NCBI GenBank assembly: GCA_002492045.1
Contig: DKXC01000091.1
Span: forward strand, 1 to 5,979
Reading direction: 5' to 3'
Length of the DNA: 5,979 bases
DNA from: Micrococcaceae bacterium UBA7136
GTDB taxonomy: Bacteria; Actinomycetota; Actinomycetes; Actinomycetales; Micrococcaceae
How positions within the stretch are numbered: position 1 is the stretch's first letter; every line of letters begins with the position of its first letter. The notes under the pieces are model-generated. The model did not search any database. It was not told the origin of the DNA and worked only from the letters and a program-made list of their open reading frames with translations. Made by a program: the position numbers and the translations under genes. This document shows, piece by piece, positions 5,888 to 5,979 of this stretch.

Positions 5888-5979
5888 ATGAAGCAGGCGC
5901 TGGCAGACTCGTGGGGATGCCGCTGGCCTGGGGGCTGGCCTGAATCGACTGCGAAGCAGTCGAGAGGGATGCGGCGAGC
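5888..5979 (+). CDS. Possible start of an unidentified gene, cut by the window end
   Basis: ATG 5888 follows AGGAAG (5875-5880) with a 7-nt spacer, 12 bases after the ribD stop, and stays open for 30 codons to the window edge. The peptide begins MKQALADSWGCRWPGGW and matches nothing I recognise. In particular it is not the MFTGIVEE-type start expected for riboflavin synthase, the usual next gene. It may be a short spacer reading frame, a sequence junction or an operon member with an unusual N-terminus. Confidence 0.22.
   Translation, partial: MKQALADSWGCRWPGGWPESTAKQSRGMRR
5945..5963. repeat. Perfect 8-bp hairpin with GAA loop near the window end
   Basis: TCGACTGC (5945-5952) and GCAGTCGA (5956-5963) are exact inverse complements around a GAA loop. 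The centre is GCGAAGC, a sequence known to form an unusually stable mini-hairpin in single-stranded DNA. No T-run follows on the plus strand (GAGAGGG), so it is not a standard terminator. Its role is unknown. Confidence 0.55.

Overview
The window is high-GC DNA (about 60% by eye) from an actinobacterium. The product sequences, the gene neighbourhood (rsmB, rpe, then an FMN-controlled riboflavin cluster) and the PnuC-type flavin transporter under an FMN riboswitch all fit Actinobacteria. I lean towards Micrococcales, perhaps Rothia-like, because an rsmB-rpe-rib order is known in Micrococcaceae. The genus is a guess from memory, not something the sequence proves.

Layout, left to right. (1) Bases 1-1020 (+) hold the 3' two-thirds of rsmB, a 16S rRNA cytosine-5 methyltransferase whose start lies outside the window. 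(2) Bases 1021-1152 are a convergent intergenic region with a strong 16-bp terminator hairpin and a second nested inverted repeat. (3) Bases 1153-2517 (-) encode a YuiF/NhaC-type secondary transporter (Na+/H+ antiporter superfamily, predicted amino-acid/histidine carrier). It has its own candidate promoter and an odd cluster of GATGT repeats in its leader. (4) Bases 2755-3423 (+) are rpe. (5) Bases 3441-3758 (-) encode an unrecognised 105-aa Gln-rich, TPR-like protein, convergent with rpe. (6) Bases 3853-4094 are a riboflavin-control leader: an extended -10 promoter, a complete FMN (RFN) riboswitch and a readable downstream switch. In that switch an anti-sequester helix competes with a helix that buries the ribM Shine-Dalgarno. 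(7) ribM (4095-4811) and ribD (4808-5875) overlap by ATGA and form an FMN-regulated operon. (8) Bases 5876-5979 hold a possible next start codon with a ribosome site and a perfect GAA-loop hairpin; its product cannot be identified.

How the genes work together. RibM (flavin uptake) and RibD (second and third steps of riboflavin synthesis) would both be shut down when FMN is plentiful. Rpe supplies pentose phosphates; ribulose 5-phosphate is the precursor of the four-carbon unit of riboflavin, so its proximity to the rib genes makes metabolic sense, but rpe lies upstream of the riboswitch and is not controlled by it. rsmB is a housekeeping ribosome-modification gene. No mobile element, CRISPR array, tRNA or rRNA is visible. 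I see no new multi-gene system; the most informative non-coding signal is the detailed riboswitch expression platform.
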